Shown: piece after piece, positions 40,868 through 49,307 of the stretch
Position numbering within the stretch: position 1 is the first letter of the stretch
Layout of the letters: each line of letters starts with the position of its first letter
Assembly (NCBI GenBank): GCA_021783515.1
Contig: JAJXTV010000003.1
Coordinates: 58,537-122,536, forward strand
Direction: 5' to 3'
DNA length: 64,000 nucleotides
DNA from: Nitrospirota bacterium
Lineage (GTDB): Bacteria > Nitrospirota > Thermodesulfovibrionia > Thermodesulfovibrionales > UBA6898
Translations under genes and position numbers: made by a program
The notes under the pieces: generated by a model
Database searches by the model: none
Told to the model about the DNA's origin: nothing
Seen by the model: only the letters and a program-made list of their open reading frames with translations

Positions 40868-41236
40868 TTATCCCGTCAGCTTCTCGCAGACCTTCGCTTC
40901 GTACTCCGGAAACTGATCCAGGTCCAGCGGCCGTTTGCGCAGCTCTCCCAGCCTCATCAATTTGAAGTTAAGCTCCCTGATCTTCCTGAGCCGCTCCTTG
41001 TCGTCGTCGATGCCGCCGAGGAGATCGCGGAGGGTGATGATTTCCTTCCTGAGCTGGAGTTCGGGGGGAATGCAGCCTGCGTTTTTCAGGACGCGGTAGG
41101 CAGGCCGGAGGTCTTCCGGTATCCATACATCATCGTCGAGCATGAGGGGCTTCCCCCTGTTTTCGAGACGGTCGAACTCCCCCCTCTCGATCGCCTCCCG
41201 GATCCGCTGCTCGGCTATTTTCGAAAATATTTTCAC
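40868..41236 (-). CDS. DUF1992 (DnaJ-like C28) domain protein
   Basis: The product has 122 residues. It begins IFSKIAEQRIREAIERGEFDRLENRGKPL and continues with DDDVWIPEDLRPAYRVLKNAGCIPPELQLRKEI, which is the hallmark of DUF1992, found in bacterial YhdN-type proteins and in human DNAJC28. It is a soluble helical domain, here without a J domain. Its function is unknown. It lies directly after (1 bp) the DUF6941 gene on the same strand, and together with znu genes makes a minus-strand run, though these may be separate transcripts. Confidence 0.9.
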   Translation of the reverse strand: MKIFSKIAEQRIREAIERGEFDRLENRGKPLMLDDDVWIPEDLRPAYRVLKNAGCIPPELQLRKEIITLRDLLGGIDDDKERLRKIRELNFKLMRLGELRKRPLDLDQFPEYEAKVCEKLTG

Positions 41237-41644
41237 TCAGTGAACCGGCTGCTCGCGCACCTGCACTACCTTGACCGGTATCGAATTCATCATCTCGTCG
41301 TCCAGAAAGTTCTCCACCCAGTAGGTCCCGGGCGCCTTGAGCTCCACATTGAGATGCACCGAGACGTCACGGTGACGGTACTGTATCCCGTTGAGCGTCA
41401 TCTTCGACGACGTCTCCCTGATCACCGTCTTTCTGTCCGGCGACAGGATGCGCATCCGGATCGTGAACTCTCCCTGCCCTCCGGACCATTCCGTGAAGAC
41501 CGCGAGCCTCGGATGGATGGCAGGAAACTTGGTGGCATAAATATTTTCAAAGAGACCCATGAGACTCAATTTGCCGCCGGTCTCCTGCCTCACGTCGTCG
41601 CAGATGATGGTGAAGTTCGGGGAAGGTTTTATCTGGTCAGTCAT
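41237..41644 (-). CDS. DUF6941-family protein
   Basis: The product has 135 residues from ATG 41644 with AAAGGAGC upstream; an earlier in-frame start at 41689 lacks such a signal. The sequence NFTIICDDVRQETGGKLSLMGLFENIYATKFPAIHPRLAVF is typical of the DUF6941 family, a beta-sandwich protein often encoded singly. The end APGTYWVENFLDDEMMNSIPV is also conserved. Its function is not known; no signal peptide or TM is present. Its stop adjoins the start of the DUF1992 gene, so the two are likely cotranscribed. Confidence 0.8.
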   Translation of the reverse strand: MTDQIKPSPNFTIICDDVRQETGGKLSLMGLFENIYATKFPAIHPRLAVFTEWSGGQGEFTIRMRILSPDRKTVIRETSSKMTLNGIQYRHRDVSVHLNVELKAPGTYWVENFLDDEMMNSIPVKVVQVREQPVH

Positions 41645-41707
41645 ATAAGCTCCTTTTCTGTGCACAGCGCGTTTACGATATGTCCTCAACGCCCTCGAAG
41701 AACATTC

Positions 41708-42529
41708 TCAGGCACTTTTCCTTGCGATCAGGGAAACGAAGAAGATAACGGCCGAGGTGAGGACGATCCCCGCGCCCGGCGCGATGTCATACTGATACGA
41801 GAGAAACAGTCCGGCGGTTACCGCCGCAAGGCCGGCCGAACACGACAGGGCGATCATCGATCTGAGGCCCTTGGCAAAGAGCCGCGCGGTGGCGCCGGGG
41901 ATCACGAGGAGCGCCGAGACCATGATGATCCCGACGATGCGTATCGACACCACGATCGATACCGAGAGGGCCACGAGGAATAGCGTGTTCAGAAGGTCCA
42001 CCCTGACCCCGCTCACCCTGGCGAGCTCCTCGTTGTAGGTGATCAGGAAGAGCTCTTTCAGAAAAAACAGGATCATCGTGATGATGACGACCGAAGTAGC
42101 CAGCGTCAGGATTATCTCCTGCCGCGTGATCGCAAGAATATTCCCGAAGAGATACCCGAAAAGGTCGATGTTGTAGGAAGCCGACAGACTGACCAGCGCG
42201 ATCCCGATCGCCATCGAGACCGAATAGAATATCCCGATCGAAACGTCCTCGGATATCTTCCCTTTCTTCGCGGTCGCCTCTATCCCGATGGCGACAAGGA
42301 CCGCGTAGATCACGGCGGCGACGAGCGGATTGAAGCCGGCATAAAAGCCGATCGCGACACCCCCGAATGCCGCATGGGATATCCCGGCGCCGACGAAGGA
42401 CATCTTCCTCAGGACGACGAAGGCGGAAATTATTCCGGTCAGCAGGCTGACGAGCACCCCCGCCGCCAGGGCCTTCTGCATAAAAGGCGAGGCGAACGCT
42501 TCGGGGATCACTTCCGCAGCCTCTCGCAT
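41708..42529 (-). CDS. znuB: Zn/Mn ABC transporter permease
   Basis: The product has 273 residues with about eight TM helices. Typical permease landmarks of the ZnuB/MntB family are ALAAGVLVSLLTGIISAFVVLRKMSFVGAGISHAAFGG near the N-terminus, and RIVGIIMVSALLVIPGATARL in the middle. It overlaps the ATP-binding subunit gene by 22 bp, and the solute-binding gene stands first in the operon. Metal choice between Zn and Mn is not fixed by this subunit; the histidine-containing binding protein suggests zinc or manganese. Confidence 0.93.
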   Translation of the reverse strand: MREAAEVIPEAFASPFMQKALAAGVLVSLLTGIISAFVVLRKMSFVGAGISHAAFGGVAIGFYAGFNPLVAAVIYAVLVAIGIEATAKKGKISEDVSIGIFYSVSMAIGIALVSLSASYNIDLFGYLFGNILAITRQEIILTLATSVVIITMILFFLKELFLITYNEELARVSGVRVDLLNTLFLVALSVSIVVSIRIVGIIMVSALLVIPGATARLFAKGLRSMIALSCSAGLAAVTAGLFLSYQYDIAPGAGIVLTSAVIFFVSLIARKSA

Positions 42530-43284
42530 TTGTCGCAGACGTCGGTATGCATCAGCACATCGACGTTCTTCCCGTAGAGCGAGGTGAGCACCTTTTCGTT
42601 CAGGGCGCCGAGGGGATTGCCGTGGTAATAGAGATTGATATTCAGACAGGCGATCTCATCCACATACGTCGTGACGGTGCCGATGTCGTGGGAGACCATC
42701 AGGATCGTCAGGTTCATCTTTTTTTGGAGGCCTTTCAGGAGATGATAGAAGTCCTCCTGCCCGACCACGTCGATGCCGGTGCTCGGCTCATCGAGTATCA
42801 GCATCCTCGGATCTCCCGCAAGCGCCCGCGCGATCGAGATCCTCTGCTGCTGGCCTCCCGAGAGCTGACTGTACTGGGCGTCCTTCAGATCCTCCGCTCC
42901 CATAACCGAAAGTGCCTGGAGCGCCTTCTCCCTGTCCTGTTTCCCGGGCCATCGGAGAAGGCCGGCAGCCCGGTATCTGCCCATAAGGGCGATGTCGAGA
43001 GCCGTGGCCGGGAAATTCGGATCGATGTTCTGGTGCTGGGGCAGATATCCGAAGACGTTGTCTCCGGTCAGGAGCGACTCCGGATTTCGGCCGAAGACGC
43101 TTACACTGCCGGAAGTCGCCCTGACAAGCCCGAGGATCGTCCTGATAAGGGTCGTCTTTCCGCCTCCGTTGGGGCCGACAATACCGAGGAATACACCTTC
43201 CTCGAGGGAGAAATGTATCTTTCTCAGGACCTCCTTTCCTTTGATGACGACCGAGAGGTCCTCAATCGCGACCGCCCGGCTCAT
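42508..43284 (-). CDS. znuC: Zn/Mn ABC transporter ATP-binding protein
   Basis: The product has 258 residues with the full ABC ATPase set: Walker A GPNGGGKTTLIRTI, signature LSGGQQQRISIARALAGDP, Walker B MLILDEPSTGID, and the switch histidine in MVSHDIG. The D-loop and Q-loop YLPQHQNIDPNFPAT are present as well. The tail contains MHTDVCDKCERLRK with paired cysteines, a small variation at the very end that may bind metal. It couples ATP hydrolysis to the ZnuB-like permease. It overlaps the znuA gene by 4 bp. Confidence 0.93.
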   Translation of the reverse strand: MSRAVAIEDLSVVIKGKEVLRKIHFSLEEGVFLGIVGPNGGGKTTLIRTILGLVRATSGSVSVFGRNPESLLTGDNVFGYLPQHQNIDPNFPATALDIALMGRYRAAGLLRWPGKQDREKALQALSVMGAEDLKDAQYSQLSGGQQQRISIARALAGDPRMLILDEPSTGIDVVGQEDFYHLLKGLQKKMNLTILMVSHDIGTVTTYVDEIACLNINLYYHGNPLGALNEKVLTSLYGKNVDVLMHTDVCDKCERLRK

Positions 43285-44162
43285 CCCATTGCCTTTCGCA
43301 TCAGCGACAGGTTGTATCTCATCATTTTGACGTACGTCTCCCTGCCTTTCGTGCCGCCGATCGGATCGAGCATAAGCACCCTGCCGCCTGCTTCCTGCGC
43401 GATCGCCTCGGCGATCTTAGGGCTGAACTGCGTTTCGGCGAAGACAACGCCTATCTTCAAACGGCGAAGCTCGGCCAGTATGCGGTCTATGTGCCTCGCC
43501 GTCGGCTCTTTGCCGGGGCCTTCCTCGATCACCCCCGCGACGGTGAGGCCGTACCGTCTCGAAAAATAATTCCATGCAGGATGAAAGGTGACGTATTCCT
43601 TCACCCGGAACGTTTTCACCGTTTCCGCAATCTGGAGGTCGAGCGCATTGAGTTCTGCAATATAGGCCGAAGCCCTCTTCCTGTAATACGGGGCGTCCGC
43701 AGGATCCAGGCCGGAAAAGGCGGCTTCAATTTTTCTGACCATGCCGATCGCGGTCAGCGGGTCGAGCCAATAATGGGGGTCGACGTTCTCGCCCTCGTGG
43801 CTGTGTTGCGAGCGGATGAGTGGCGCCCCCTTCGAACAGTCGACGGTGAGCAGGCTTCGCGCGGCCGCCGCGACCAGCTTGTCCGCCCAGAATTCGAGGC
43901 CCGCTCCTATCTTCAGGAAGATCCTCGCTCGGGCTATTTCCTGCATCGTTCGCGGAGTCGGTTCGTAGGTATGGGGGCTTGCGCCGGGTGGCAGAAGAAG
44001 AGTAACGTCTACCTTGTCGCCCCCCACCTCTCTCGCAAAGTCCGCAAGAGGGGCGATGCTGGCGACCACCTTCAGGTTCTTCCCGGCGGCCTGAGAAAGG
44101 CCGGGCAGAAGAAGGGCCGAAAGCAAGAAGAGGAAAAAAAACCTGTTCTGCGGCAGTTTCAT
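43281..44162 (-). CDS. znuA: Zn/Mn ABC transporter substrate-binding protein
   Basis: The product has 293 residues from ATG 44162, with a signal peptide (FFFLFLLSALLLPGLSQAAG). The metal ligands of the cluster A-I family are in GASPHTYEPTPRTM, HEGENVDPHYWLDPLTA, TFHPAWNYF, and MLDPIGGT near the C-terminus. A short His-containing segment, IRSQHSHEGENVDPH, is shorter than the long His loop of E. coli ZnuA, as in many Zn/Mn binding proteins. It delivers metal to the ZnuBC transporter. An upstream region of 120 bp separates it from the divergent MFS gene; I find no certain Zur box. Confidence 0.92.
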   Translation of the reverse strand: MKLPQNRFFFLFLLSALLLPGLSQAAGKNLKVVASIAPLADFAREVGGDKVDVTLLLPPGASPHTYEPTPRTMQEIARARIFLKIGAGLEFWADKLVAAAARSLLTVDCSKGAPLIRSQHSHEGENVDPHYWLDPLTAIGMVRKIEAAFSGLDPADAPYYRKRASAYIAELNALDLQIAETVKTFRVKEYVTFHPAWNYFSRRYGLTVAGVIEEGPGKEPTARHIDRILAELRRLKIGVVFAETQFSPKIAEAIAQEAGGRVLMLDPIGGTKGRETYVKMMRYNLSLMRKAMG

Positions 44163-44270
44163 GCGCCGCTGAAGGGTAGCAGAGTAGTGGTGCCGGAATA
44201 CATGATAGAGTTTATACATAAATACCGGTGATTTGCAAACAAGTCCGTGTAGGGGCGACGTTTTTTGGAG

Positions 44271-44276
44271 TACAAT
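44271..44276 (+). promoter_or_regulatory. -10 box before the MFS gene (leaderless)
   Basis: TACAAT is followed by AGAAG and ATG 44282, five bases later. No ribosome-binding site is possible in the remaining space. Confidence 0.45.
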
Positions 44277-44281
44277 AGAAG

Positions 44282-45514
44282 ATGTCGAATCCGGGAAGAC
44301 TTTCAGCGCTTTCTTTCAGGGATTTCAGGCTGTTCTGGTTCGGGCAGCTCATATCCCTTTCGGGCACCTGGATGCAGTCGGTTGCGCAGGGATGGCTCGT
44401 CTATCGTCTGACCAAGTCACCGTTGTACCTGGGGATGGTGGCTGCCGCCGGCGCGCTCCCCATCCTCCTTTTTACCTTGATCGGAGGCATTATCGCCGAC
44501 AGGTTTCCGAAACGCAACATCCTTCTTGTCACGCAGGCTCTGTCGATCGTGCCGGCGCTTCTGCTTGGGACCCTCACGAGCCTCGGGGTCGTGCACGTCT
44601 GGCAGGTCGCCGTACTTGCGGCGCTTCTCGGCACGATCAATGCGATCGATATTCCGGCGAGACAGTCCTTCCTGATCGAGATGGTCGGAAAGGGACATGT
44701 GGTGAACGCCATAGCGCTCAATTCAGCCGCCTTCAACGGGGCGCGCATCATAGGGCCGATGATCGCAGGTCTTTCGATCCAGTATTTCGGCCTGCCTGCC
44801 TGTTTCTTTATCAACGCCGCCAGTTTTATCGCGGTGATCGTGGCACTGGCGAATATGGAGGCCAGAGGAGATATCTACGTGAAGTCGGAAGGCGCGATCA
44901 ATGATTTCAAGAAGGGGTTGGCGTTTATCCGGGGCGAGGGCGAGATCAAACGGACGATGGCGCTCATTGGGATATTCAGCCTTGTCGGCCTGCCGTACAT
45001 CACGCTGCTTCCGATATTTGCCGAGGAGGTCTTCCATCGCGGGGCACAGGGCCTTGGGTTCCTGGTCGGCGCATCGGGGGTCGGCGCACTGACGGCAGCA
45101 CTCGGTATCGCGGTGATGGGCAATATCGAGCATAAGACGAGGTTTATGTCCCTGGCGGGGCTCTGTTTCTCCTTCGCGCTCCTCTCCTTTGCGTTTTCGA
45201 AAACCTTCTGGTTGTCGCTCGTCGTGATCATGATAGGCGGTTGGGGGATGGTGAGTTATCTTGCTGCGGCCAACAGCTTCATCCAGATAACGGTGCCGGA
45301 TGAGCTGAGGGGAAGGGTCATGAGCGTATATGCCTTCGTCTTCCTCGGACTGGTGCCGGTAGGGAACTCCATCATGGGGGTCGCGGCGGACGCCTTCGGG
45401 ACGACGAATGCCGTGGCTGCCGGCGGAGTGATCTGCATCGCCGCTTCGGCCGTATTCGCAAAAGCCTCTCTGCGGCCGGGTTCTGCCGGCGCTGGCAATG
45501 CGGGGAGCGGATAA
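44282..45514 (+). CDS. MFS transporter (MFS_3/TMEM effector type)
   Basis: The product has 410 residues with 11-12 TM helices. It begins RLSALSFRDFRLFWFGQLISLSGTWMQSVAQGWLVYRLTKSP and continues with GGIIADRFPKRNILLVTQALSIVPA, the A-motif of the major facilitator family; DELRGRVMSVYAFVFLGLVPVGN is also typical of the MFS_3 / EntS-like group. Substrate is unknown; such proteins export siderophores, drugs or intermediates. It has its own -10 box 5 bp before the start. It is divergent from znuABC, so a metal link is possible but not shown. Confidence 0.88.
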   Translation: MSNPGRLSALSFRDFRLFWFGQLISLSGTWMQSVAQGWLVYRLTKSPLYLGMVAAAGALPILLFTLIGGIIADRFPKRNILLVTQALSIVPALLLGTLTSLGVVHVWQVAVLAALLGTINAIDIPARQSFLIEMVGKGHVVNAIALNSAAFNGARIIGPMIAGLSIQYFGLPACFFINAASFIAVIVALANMEARGDIYVKSEGAINDFKKGLAFIRGEGEIKRTMALIGIFSLVGLPYITLLPIFAEEVFHRGAQGLGFLVGASGVGALTAALGIAVMGNIEHKTRFMSLAGLCFSFALLSFAFSKTFWLSLVVIMIGGWGMVSYLAAANSFIQITVPDELRGRVMSVYAFVFLGLVPVGNSIMGVAADAFGTTNAVAAGGVICIAASAVFAKASLRPGSAGAGNAGSG

Positions 45515-45557
45515 GACTGCTGTTCGGAGGGATACGCGGCGTTGCCGGCGGTTACGC

Positions 45558-45563
45558 TATAAT
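45558..45563 (+). promoter_or_regulatory. -10 box before tsaB
   Basis: TATAAT is followed by eight bases (AGACGGGT) and then ATG 45572, again without space for a ribosome-binding site beyond the GGG. Confidence 0.5.
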
Positions 45564-45571
45564 AGACGGGT

Positions 45572-46264
45572 ATGAAGATACTTTCTATCGAAACATCGAC
45601 GATGCTCGGCGGGGTTGCCGTCCTGGACGGAGAGACCGGCCTGGTCGCCGAGACGAGGCTGAACGTCAAGACCACCCATTCCGAAAGACTCATGACGGTA
45701 ATCGACGGCGTCCTGAAACAGTCGGACTGGGGAATCGAAGCGATAGATGCTTTTGCCGTGGCGATCGGCCCCGGTTCATTCACCGGACTGAGGATAGGCC
45801 TGAGCGCCGCGAAGGGACTTTCGTTTGCGACGGGAAAGCCGATCGTGACGGTCCCGACGCTGGAGGCCTTCGCCTATAATTTTCCCTACTGTCCCTGGCC
45901 CGTCTGCCTCCTGCTCGATGCGCGGAAGGGCGAGGTCTACGCCGCGATCTTCAGATGGGAAGACGGGACATTCCTGAGGGCGGCGGAAGAGGCCTCCCTG
46001 CCGGCGGAGGTGCTTGTCAAAAGCCTCGAAGGACCGGTGCTTTTTGCCGGAGAAGGGGCCGCGCTATACCGGTCCGTCATCGAGGGAGTCATGAAAGAGC
46101 GGGCTGTTTTCGCGTCTGCAGAGAAGATGGTCCCTTCTCCGGCGAACGTGGCGGCGCTCGGTCTTGCGAAGGCCGTGCGGGGAGAGTTCGAGGATCTTCC
46201 TTCGGCGGTGCCGTTTTATATCAGAAAATCCGAGGCGGAAGTGAAATGGTCGAAGAGGACCTGA
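45572..46264 (+). CDS. tsaB: tRNA threonylcarbamoyladenosine biosynthesis protein TsaB
   Basis: The product has 230 residues. The ASKHA-fold dimerisation subunit TsaB is shown by MKILSIETSTMLGGVAVLDG, LNVKTTHSERLMTVIDGVL, DAFAVAIGPGSFTGLRIGLSAAKGLSFATGKPIVTVPTLEA and LLLDARKGEVYAA. With TsaD and TsaE it makes t6A at position 37 of ANN-decoding tRNAs. Its stop overlaps the rimI start by 19 bp, a very frequent tsaB-rimI pairing. TsaC, TsaD and TsaE are not in the window. Confidence 0.95.
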   Translation: MKILSIETSTMLGGVAVLDGETGLVAETRLNVKTTHSERLMTVIDGVLKQSDWGIEAIDAFAVAIGPGSFTGLRIGLSAAKGLSFATGKPIVTVPTLEAFAYNFPYCPWPVCLLLDARKGEVYAAIFRWEDGTFLRAAEEASLPAEVLVKSLEGPVLFAGEGAALYRSVIEGVMKERAVFASAEKMVPSPANVAALGLAKAVRGEFEDLPSAVPFYIRKSEAEVKWSKRT

Positions 46265-46710
46265 AGGAGATGCTTATCACCGGCATCGCGCCTGAGGACC
46301 TGCCGTCTGTGGTCGAGATCGAGCGGGCATCGTTCACTACGCCGTGGTCCGAGATTTCTTTTTTTAACGAACTGAAGAACCCGAGGTCGATCATGCGCGC
46401 CGCGAGAAGCGGCGAAAGAATTATCGGCTATGTCTGCGTGAGCCGGATACTCGATGAGGGACATTTCCTCGACCTGGCGGTCCATCCGGAATTCAGGCGG
46501 CACGGGGTCGGGGCCGCGCTTGTTTCGCATGCGGTCGCTCGCCTCGCGGATGAAGGCTGCAAGCTTGTCTACCTCGAAGTGCGGGCGTCGAACGAGGCGG
46601 CCGCGAGGCTATATGAAAAGTTCGGGTTCGAGCGGATAGGGCTGCGGAAGAACTACTATACCTCACCCGGGGAAGACGGCGTAATGATGCGCCTAAGGTT
46701 GGGGGGGTAA
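46246..46710 (+). CDS. rimI: Ribosomal-protein-alanine N-acetyltransferase
   Basis: The product has 154 residues from ATG 46246. The GNAT fold is clear: IAPEDLPSVVEIERASFTTPWSEISFFNEL at the start, HFLDLAVHPEFRRHGVGAALVSHAV with the acetyl-CoA-binding RRHGVG (R/QxxGxG/A) and VYLEVRASNEAAARLYEKFGFERIGLRKNYYTSPGEDGVMM at the end. RimI acetylates the N-terminal alanine of ribosomal protein S18. The start lies within the tsaB coding end, so the two are coupled. Confidence 0.93.
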   Translation: MVEEDLKEMLITGIAPEDLPSVVEIERASFTTPWSEISFFNELKNPRSIMRAARSGERIIGYVCVSRILDEGHFLDLAVHPEFRRHGVGAALVSHAVARLADEGCKLVYLEVRASNEAAARLYEKFGFERIGLRKNYYTSPGEDGVMMRLRLGG

Positions 46711-46778
46711 AGACCGGGCCCGCCCCTACGAGGCCATCAAACGGCCGGGCGTACACACAGGCAGCATTCGAATCGCCT

Positions 46779-47789
46779 TCATGCCCAGACTCCCTCGATC
46801 ACTCCTCCGCACTTAGGGCATTTCCCCTGTTTGATCCTGTTTTCAAGTATCCGGTAGCCGAACCTCTTGATCACGACTTCCCCGCAGGCCGGACAGATCG
46901 TGTCCTCTCCGCCACCGCCGGGGACGTTCCCTTCATAGACGTATTTCAGGCCTGCACGGAAGCCTATCTCCCTCGCCTGCCTCAGCTTCTGCACCGGCGT
47001 CCTCGGCTTGTCGAGCAACTGGTAGGTCGGATAGAACTGGCTCACGTGCCACGGGATCGAAGGGTCGACGGAACAGATGAATTCCGCGATCCCGGAAAGG
47101 TCTTTCTCCGAGTCGTTCAGGTCGGGTATCACAAGCGTCGTGACCTCCACCCAGACGCCGAGTTCCTTCATGAGCCGAATCGTATTTTTTACCGGCTCGA
47201 TGCGGGCCCCGCATATCTCCCGGTAGAATCTGTCGCTCCCCTTGAGGTCGATATTGTTGCCGCCGAGATATGGTGCGATAAGCCTTGCCGCTCCGACGCC
47301 GGTGTAGCCGTTGCTGACAAAGACGTTCCTCACGCCTTTCTCCGAGGCAAGACGGGCGGTGTCATAGGCGAATTCGAAGAAGATGGTAGGCTCCGTGTAG
47401 GTGTAAGAGATGCTTTCGCAGCCATTACGGACCGCCGCGTCAACGATTGCCTCGGCCGGCATTTCCCTTCCTGGTATCGAGAACTTCCGCTCCCTCGGGA
47501 GCTGTGATATCTCGTAGTTCTGGCAGTGCTTGCAGCGGAAGTTGCAGCCTGCGGTTGAGATTGAAAACGAGGTTGAACCGGGCAGAAAGTGAAAGAGCGG
47601 CTTCTTTTCGATCGGATCGATGTTCGCCGAAATTACTTTGCTGTAGACAAGGCTGTATAACGTGCCCTGCCGATTTTCACGGACGGCGCAGATCCCGCGA
47701 TGGCCCTCGTGGATAAGGCAGTTGTGGGCGCAGAGGTGGCACCGGACATCGGCGCCTTCAAGCCTTTCGTACTCCATAGCCTCCTTCAT
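46779..47789 (-). CDS. amrS: AmmeMemoRadiSam system radical SAM enzyme AmrS
   Basis: The product has 336 residues. It opens with a small zinc-like site CHLCAHNC, then the radical SAM cluster STAGCNFRCKHCQNYEISQ (CxxxCxxC), ESISYTYTEPTIFFEF and NIDLKGSDRFYREICGA. The C-terminus has a zinc ribbon (CPACGE ... CPKCGG). These together identify AmrS of the AmmeMemoRadiSam set, whose partners AmrA and AmrB (Memo-like) are not in this window. The reaction is not established. ATG 47789 is possible, and so is a second in-frame ATG four codons later at 47777. Confidence 0.92.
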   Translation of the reverse strand: MKEAMEYERLEGADVRCHLCAHNCLIHEGHRGICAVRENRQGTLYSLVYSKVISANIDPIEKKPLFHFLPGSTSFSISTAGCNFRCKHCQNYEISQLPRERKFSIPGREMPAEAIVDAAVRNGCESISYTYTEPTIFFEFAYDTARLASEKGVRNVFVSNGYTGVGAARLIAPYLGGNNIDLKGSDRFYREICGARIEPVKNTIRLMKELGVWVEVTTLVIPDLNDSEKDLSGIAEFICSVDPSIPWHVSQFYPTYQLLDKPRTPVQKLRQAREIGFRAGLKYVYEGNVPGGGGEDTICPACGEVVIKRFGYRILENRIKQGKCPKCGGVIEGVWA

Positions 47790-47854
47790 TAAGTCCAGTA
47801 TATCAGATCCATGGGGCCAGGAAAACGCGACTTATTTGGGGCAATGCGGGCTTA

Positions 47855-47884
47855 TTGACTTAGAACATCCTTTGATCTTAAAAT
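47855..47884 (+). promoter_or_regulatory. Promoter for the FmdB gene
   Basis: TTGACT (47855-47860), an 18-bp spacer and TAAAAT (47879-47884) precede ATG 47923, with GGAGGTGAG as the ribosome-binding site. Confidence 0.5.
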
Positions 47885-47922
47885 AGTTATCAGTACGCGA
47901 AACTGTATCGGAGGTGAGAAAT

Positions 47923-48117
47923 ATGCCGATTTATGAATATATCTGCAAGTCCTGCGGCGAGAAGTTTTCGCTTCTTCAGCGGGTGACCGCAACGGAAAAG
48001 GACACTTGCTGTCCGAAATGCGCATCCCCGGACGTGAAGAAGGTGATGTCCGCTTTCTGCTGTTCAAACTCTGATGCCGGCTTTTCTTCCCCGGGCGGCT
48101 TCAGTGGCGGCGGCTGA
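47923..48117 (+). CDS. FmdB-family zinc ribbon protein
   Basis: The product has 64 residues and starts at ATG 47923 after GGAGGTGAG. It begins MPIYEYICKSCGEKFSLLQRV and continues with CCPKCASPDVKKVMSAF, a CxxC...CxxC rubredoxin-like zinc ribbon typical of the FmdB/CxxC_CxxC_SSSS family, ending in a Ser/Gly-rich low-complexity tail (SSPGGFSGGG). Members are thought to regulate or assist in redox or amidase gene expression, but function is not clear. It stands alone between amrS and a receiver-domain gene. Confidence 0.88.
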   Translation: MPIYEYICKSCGEKFSLLQRVTATEKDTCCPKCASPDVKKVMSAFCCSNSDAGFSSPGGFSGGG

Positions 48118-48171
48118 GGCGTTTCTTCATGCTGAACCGTGCGTTCAGCAGGCTCAAAGATACGAAAAGCC

Positions 48172-48200
48172 TTGACTTTTTCGGCATGTAACAATAAAAT
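48172..48200 (+). promoter_or_regulatory. Promoter of the receiver-plus-helical-tail gene
   Basis: TTGACT (48172-48177), a 17-bp spacer and TAAAAT (48195-48200) stand 27 bp before ATG 48228, with GAAGAGGTGAGG just before the start. Confidence 0.6.
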
Positions 48201-48227
48201 TCTTCAAATACCGTGAAGAGGTGAGGG

Positions 48228-49244
48228 ATGGCCAAGAGGCTCTTGCTTGCAGACGACAGTATCACGATTCAGAAGGTTGTGGAACTTGTTCTCGCAGAGG
48301 AAGATTTCGAGATCAAGTCTGTCAGCAACGGAGAAGACGCCCTCAAAATAGTCGATACCTTCAAGCCTGATGTTGTCCTGGCCGATATCGAAATGCCGAA
48401 GGTCAACGGCTATCAGCTTTGCGAGAAAATCAAGCAAAACCCGTCTCTTTCGTCGGTTCCGGTGATCCTTCTTGCCGGCGCCTTCGAGCCGATCGACGAA
48501 GATCTGGCACGACAGGTCGGCGCCGATGACTCGGTGATCAAACCTTTCGAATCCCAGGAATTAATCAGCAAGATCAATGCTGCCCTGACCATGGTTTCTG
48601 CGGGTGAAGGCGGGGAGGTCTTTGCGGAGGCCGTGGAAGAGCCCTTTGATGTCGGCGAAGAGGCGGTAATGGGCGCCGAGGCGGAAGAGGTTGCCGAAGT
48701 CGCCGGTGACGATGAAGATCTATGGGCCATGGAGGAAGTGACAGCTGCAGCCGAAGAGTTGCCGGCCGAAGAGGCCGTTGCCGAGGTGGAACTTGCGGAG
48801 GCCGAAGCCGAAATTGAATTCCCGGAGGCTGAGGTGCCGGAAACGGCGCCGTTTTTCGCCCCGAAGCCGGGAATTGCGCCTGAACCTCATGTTACAGCGG
48901 CCGCTCCTGCGCGGGTGGAGATGCCGGCCGTTGAGATGCCTTCCCGGGAAGAACTGCTCGGCATCTTTGAGAAGACGATTAATGAGCGGGTTTCCGCTTT
49001 CCTGGCTGCCCTGGACATAAAAGAGGCGATTCTGTCGGCGCTTACTCCTTCTCTGAAGGACTCTATAGACAAGGTCCTATGGGAGATCTCGCCCGAAATT
49101 GTCGAGAAGATGACCCGCGAAGCCTTGAAGGGGTCTGTTTCGTTGCTCGGCAAAGAGGTGGAAAAGGTCATATGGGACACCGTTCCCGATCTCGCCGCAA
49201 CGATGATCTCGAAAGAGATCGAAAGAATAAAGTCCGAGTTCTAA
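48228..49244 (+). CDS. Receiver-domain protein with acidic linker and helical C-terminal repeats
   Basis: The product has 338 residues. Residues 1-120 form a receiver domain: LLLADDSITIQKVVELVL, phosphoacceptor Asp53 in VVLADIEMPKVNGYQL and the lysine in VIKPFES. A long Glu/Ala-rich linker follows at about 125-245. The C-terminal 90 residues hold two similar helices: DSIDKVLWEISPEIVEKM and KEVEKVIWDTVPDLAATMI. This design, a receiver tied to acidic linker and VIW-PELAE repeats, is known in several deltaproteobacterial and Nitrospirota proteins of unclear role. No DNA-binding or enzymatic domain is visible. A terminator hairpin follows. Confidence 0.82.
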   Translation: MAKRLLLADDSITIQKVVELVLAEEDFEIKSVSNGEDALKIVDTFKPDVVLADIEMPKVNGYQLCEKIKQNPSLSSVPVILLAGAFEPIDEDLARQVGADDSVIKPFESQELISKINAALTMVSAGEGGEVFAEAVEEPFDVGEEAVMGAEAEEVAEVAGDDEDLWAMEEVTAAAEELPAEEAVAEVELAEAEAEIEFPEAEVPETAPFFAPKPGIAPEPHVTAAAPARVEMPAVEMPSREELLGIFEKTINERVSAFLAALDIKEAILSALTPSLKDSIDKVLWEISPEIVEKMTREALKGSVSLLGKEVEKVIWDTVPDLAATMISKEIERIKSEF

Positions 49245-49268
49245 AGTAATTATTTCTGTGTGCAACGG

Positions 49269-49307
49269 CGGGGAAAAGGCGATGCCGGTTCCCCGTCTTT
49301 CTTTGTT
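49269..49307 (+). terminator. Terminator-like hairpin directly before valS
   Basis: CGGGGAA (49269-49275) pairs with TTCCCCG (49289-49295), followed by TCTTTCTTTGTT up to the valS ATG. It would end the receiver gene transcript, but also occupies all the space before valS. Confidence 0.6.

Noticed and set aside
44163..44270. A Zur operator upstream of znuA
   Set aside because: No convincing palindromic Zur-type site could be seen by eye; a motif search would be needed to decide.
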